Both the position numbers and the translations under genes were made by a program. Below are positions 61,955 to 64,000 of a stretch of 64,000 bases of DNA, piece after piece. The DNA comes from Cerasicoccus maritimus. Its GTDB lineage: Bacteria > Verrucomicrobiota > Verrucomicrobiia > Opitutales > Cerasicoccaceae. The notes below the pieces were generated by a model that saw nothing but the letters and a program-made list of their open reading frames with translations, did not search any database and had not been told where the DNA came from. Every line of letters starts with the position of its first letter. Position 1 is the first letter of the stretch. The stretch is from the NCBI GenBank assembly GCA_031296935.1, contig JAVDPD010000003.1, forward strand, positions 62,001-126,000. The letters are read 5' to 3'.

Positions 61955-63367
61955 ATGGCAGGGTTATCCTATCAGCAAATCCAAGACTCTCTCGCAGCGC
62001 AGCCTTTGTTTGAGAACAAGACCTGGCGTTTGTCGCCCGAACCGTGGCGGCTCACCCGTAAGCAAATCGCGACGCTTGAGCAGATCGGACAGGCGTGCCT
62101 GGATTTCTACCTGGCTCTGGACAACCTATACCGCCGTTGTGCCGAGGGTAAAAACCTACTACGCAACAAAGAGCTGACGGCGCCCTGGGTGTGCAGCTAT
62201 CTCGACCGTGGCAAGCCGCGTCGCCTCGTGGAGCACGCCCGGCTTAAGCGCTTTAAGGGCATTGTGCCGCTGGTTTTGCGCCCGGACCTCCTCCAGACCG
62301 AGGACGGCTTTGCGCTGACCGAGATGGACAGCGTGCCCGGTGGTCTCGGCCTCACCGCGTTCCTCAACCGTCTCTACGGCATGAGCGAGCGGGCCTTTGC
62401 GCCCGACATCGTGGGCGGGGTTGGTCAAGTGGAGCTCGACTGGCATCGTTGCCTCGCGGCGACCACGCCCGATAAGGAAAACCCGCTCATCGCGGTCATT
62501 GTCAGTGATGAAGCTGCGGTTTATCGCCCGGAGTTTGACTACCTCACCGCGCGCTTGCGTGAGCAGGGACTGCGCGTTTACGCGCGCCACCCGGACGACC
62601 TCATGCCGATGGGCGACAGCCTGTGCATCCCTGTCAATGGCAACCCGGAGGACGTGGACATCATTTACCGCTTTTGGGAGCTTTTCGATGTGGGCAATGT
62701 GTCCACCGCGCAAGACATCTTGCGCGTGGCCGAAGACGGCGGCGTGGTCGTCTCTCCGCCGATGAAGGCTTATCAGGAGGAGAAGCTCAATCTCGCCTTG
62801 CTGCATCACCCGGTGCTGGACGACTACTGGCGCGAAAACCTGCCGCGCCGTTCTTACAAGGCGCTAAAAAAAGTCGTGCCGCATTCGTGGATTATCGATC
62901 CGGTCGAGCTGCCACCCAACGCCGTGCTCGACGCACCGTGGGTCGATGGCAAGCCGATCCGCGAATGGGAGCAGCTCGCCGAAGCCAGCCAGAAGGAGCG
63001 CAATTTAATCATCAAAGCCAGCGGCTTTCACGAGACGGCCTGGGGGGCGCGCAGCGTTACCTTGGGCAGCGACAGCTCGAAGACCGACTGGCAGGAAGCA
63101 ATCGAAGAGGCCGTCGACTTGGCCGACGAGACGCTTCACATTTTGCAGGACTACCGAAAGCCGATCCGCTTGAAGCACCCGGTTTATTCCGAGGACGGCG
63201 AGGCGGTTTACGAGATGGAAGGCCGTATCCGCCTGACGCCTTACTTCTTTGTGGAAGGTGATCAAGCCAAGCTCTCGGCCTGCCTCGCGACCTTCTGCCC
63301 GGCGGACAAGAAGATCATCCACGGCATGAAAGACGCCGCAATGCTGCCTTGTCGCGTGGTGGATTAG
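61955..63367 (+). CDS. ATP-grasp-like protein (glutathionylspermidine synthase-like), tentative
   Basis: 470-aa soluble protein. Features fitting a circularly permuted ATP-grasp fold are an early LEHARLKRFKGIVPLVLRPD, FALTEMDSVPGGLGLTAFLN (acidic plus glycine-rich loop), VIVSDEAAVYRPEFDYLTAR, YRFWELFDVGN and RNLIIKASGFHETAWGARSV in which a Lys-Ala-Ser strand could bind ATP. I could not match it to a named family with certainty, and the substrate is unknown. Codon use is like that of the core genes. It is transcribed toward the small secreted protein gene. Confidence 0.6.
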   Translation: MAGLSYQQIQDSLAAQPLFENKTWRLSPEPWRLTRKQIATLEQIGQACLDFYLALDNLYRRCAEGKNLLRNKELTAPWVCSYLDRGKPRRLVEHARLKRFKGIVPLVLRPDLLQTEDGFALTEMDSVPGGLGLTAFLNRLYGMSERAFAPDIVGGVGQVELDWHRCLAATTPDKENPLIAVIVSDEAAVYRPEFDYLTARLREQGLRVYARHPDDLMPMGDSLCIPVNGNPEDVDIIYRFWELFDVGNVSTAQDILRVAEDGGVVVSPPMKAYQEEKLNLALLHHPVLDDYWRENLPRRSYKALKKVVPHSWIIDPVELPPNAVLDAPWVDGKPIREWEQLAEASQKERNLIIKASGFHETAWGARSVTLGSDSSKTDWQEAIEEAVDLADETLHILQDYRKPIRLKHPVYSEDGEAVYEMEGRIRLTPYFFVEGDQAKLSACLATFCPADKKIIHGMKDAAMLPCRVVD

Positions 63368-63386
63368 GCCGCAACGGCTCGCCGTG

Positions 63387-63767
63387 CTAACGCAGATAAA
63401 AGCCAGCCACCTTGCCGTCGACGACCCACAACTCGGCGACGAGATCGTGGTCGGGCTTGCTCTCGAAATGCAGCTTCCAGTAGTAGCCCATCATGCCTTC
63501 GGGGCGGTTAACGTCGCCCCAATAGGTCTTGGTGTAGCCGGCTGCCAGCGGTTTGCCAACCTGGGCTGAAACCTTGCTCAGAAGCTCGGGGCTCATGGCG
63601 AGCGTCATGGTCTCATTGCACACCGAGTGAAAGCTTTTGATGTCGTTTTTCTCGATCGAGATCAGCAGCGTGTTAAGCATCTGGTTGACCGAGGCAGGGG
63701 GCTCCGCCGCGTGGGCGGCAGTGGCTAATAGACTCAGGGCGACGAGCAAGGAGAAGAATTGTTTCAT
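63387..63767 (-). CDS. Small secreted protein
   Basis: 126 aa: signal peptide MKQFFSLLVALSLLATAAHA with a typical AHA cleavage site, then a domain of about 105 residues: SVNQMLNTLLISIEKNDIKS, LSKVSAQVGKPLAAGYTKTY, MMGYYWKLHFESKPDHDLVA, LWVVDGKVAGFYLR. The pattern of one long helix and a final curved sheet ending in a Gly-Phe-Tyr strand is like NTF2/DUF3887-type folds. Function unknown. It is convergent with the ATP-grasp-like gene. Confidence 0.8.
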   Translation of the reverse strand: MKQFFSLLVALSLLATAAHAAEPPASVNQMLNTLLISIEKNDIKSFHSVCNETMTLAMSPELLSKVSAQVGKPLAAGYTKTYWGDVNRPEGMMGYYWKLHFESKPDHDLVAELWVVDGKVAGFYLR

Positions 63768-63838
63768 GGTGAGGAGTTTAGATCAGTCTCCGGTCTTGTG
63801 AATCTTTATCTGAGCCTTCGATTCCGTAACGGCTTGGC

Positions 63839-64000
63839 TTAACCAGCCGCCTTGACGAGCTGGGTAAATTCGCGGAAGCGCGGGTGCGTGGAGTCGCCAA
63901 AGAGCGAGTAAAACACCGTTTCAACCGGCAAAATGTGGGCGCCGGCTTGGCGTAGGGTGTCGAGCGCGGCAGCGCGGTCGTCATTGCGACGCTGGACCAC
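63839..64000 (-). CDS. Isochorismatase-family hydrolase, C-terminal end (cut by window edge)
   Basis: Only the last 53 residues are in the window, read as VVQRRNDDRAAALDTLRQAG, AHILPVETVFYSLFGDSTHP, RFREFTQLVKAAG, stop. The end pattern (S/R.R...D..AL..L...G..I...E.V.F.LFG...HP.F) is that of the cysteine hydrolases of the isochorismatase/nicotinamidase family (YcaC-like). The catalytic Asp, Lys and Cys lie outside. The frame is open to the edge. Confidence 0.8.
   Translation of the reverse strand: MVQRRNDDRAAALDTLRQAGAHILPVETVFYSLFGDSTHPRFREFTQLVKAAG

Overview
The window looks like a chromosomal segment of a verrucomicrobial (PVC-group) bacterium, probably near the Opitutales/Puniceicoccales. 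The reasons are a DUF1800/DUF1501 exported pair, a class Ic-like ribonucleotide reductase with a very long multi-cone alpha subunit like that of Chlamydiae, many secreted or membrane proteins without close named relatives, and moderately high GC with many short repeats between genes. This placement is inference: there is no rRNA in the window, and I recognised no tRNA gene, CRISPR array or transposase gene.

Layout. 1-7 kb: polX (cut by the left edge), an all-alpha barrel protein, a dimeric dUTPase, metW, a tandem pair of paralogous membrane-anchored proteins, and a FAD-linked oxidase. 7-10.5 kb: a minus-strand signalling set (PAS kinase, Rcp1-like receiver, hybrid kinase) with a short inverted-repeat element between the first two. 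10.8-17 kb: a CPA1 antiporter, a small K+ channel-like protein, then a four-gene efflux operon (FUSC, DUF1656, HlyD, outer-membrane factor). 17-19.7 kb: a four-TM protein diverging from a membrane protein with two cyclic-nucleotide domains. 19.7-25 kb: a long minus-strand operon grpE-dnaJ-rfaE2-purN-prmA-two pilin-like genes-ppk2. 25-25.75 kb: a non-coding island with a 23-bp-periodic array between two copies of a REPIN-like repeat. 25.75-28.2 kb: cytosine deaminase, a methyltransferase, SUI1 and a small protein. 28.4-34.1 kb: the 2-oxoglutarate dehydrogenase set sucA-sucB-lpdA. 34.2-36.9 kb: an AT-richer three-gene cassette of unknown function. 37.4-40.5 kb: VTT-family protein, xseA, trpS. 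40.6-41.3 kb: four consecutive single-TM microproteins, three of them only 49-52 aa. 41.6-48.8 kb: a huge acidic membrane protein, a small lipoprotein, a dicarboxylate symporter, a lipoprotein alpha/beta hydrolase, an epimerase and a thioesterase. 49.4-55.9 kb: nrdB, a small gene plus DNA methyltransferase, then nrdA. Both nrd genes have paired NrdR boxes. 56-61.9 kb: DUF1800/DUF1501 and associated exported proteins. 62-64 kb: an ATP-grasp-like protein, a small secreted protein, and the end of an isochorismatase-family gene.

The spacers carry at least nine kinds of short inverted-repeat element, most built as two hairpin-bearing arms facing each other. A separate GCAAAGT-type word sits just upstream of internal operon genes. 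The most unusual signals are the 23-bp array with compensatory changes in its dyads (25347-25576), the microprotein array (40578-41304), the AT-rich cassette (34250-36901) and the Leu/Glu-substituted NrdB with its NrdR boxes.
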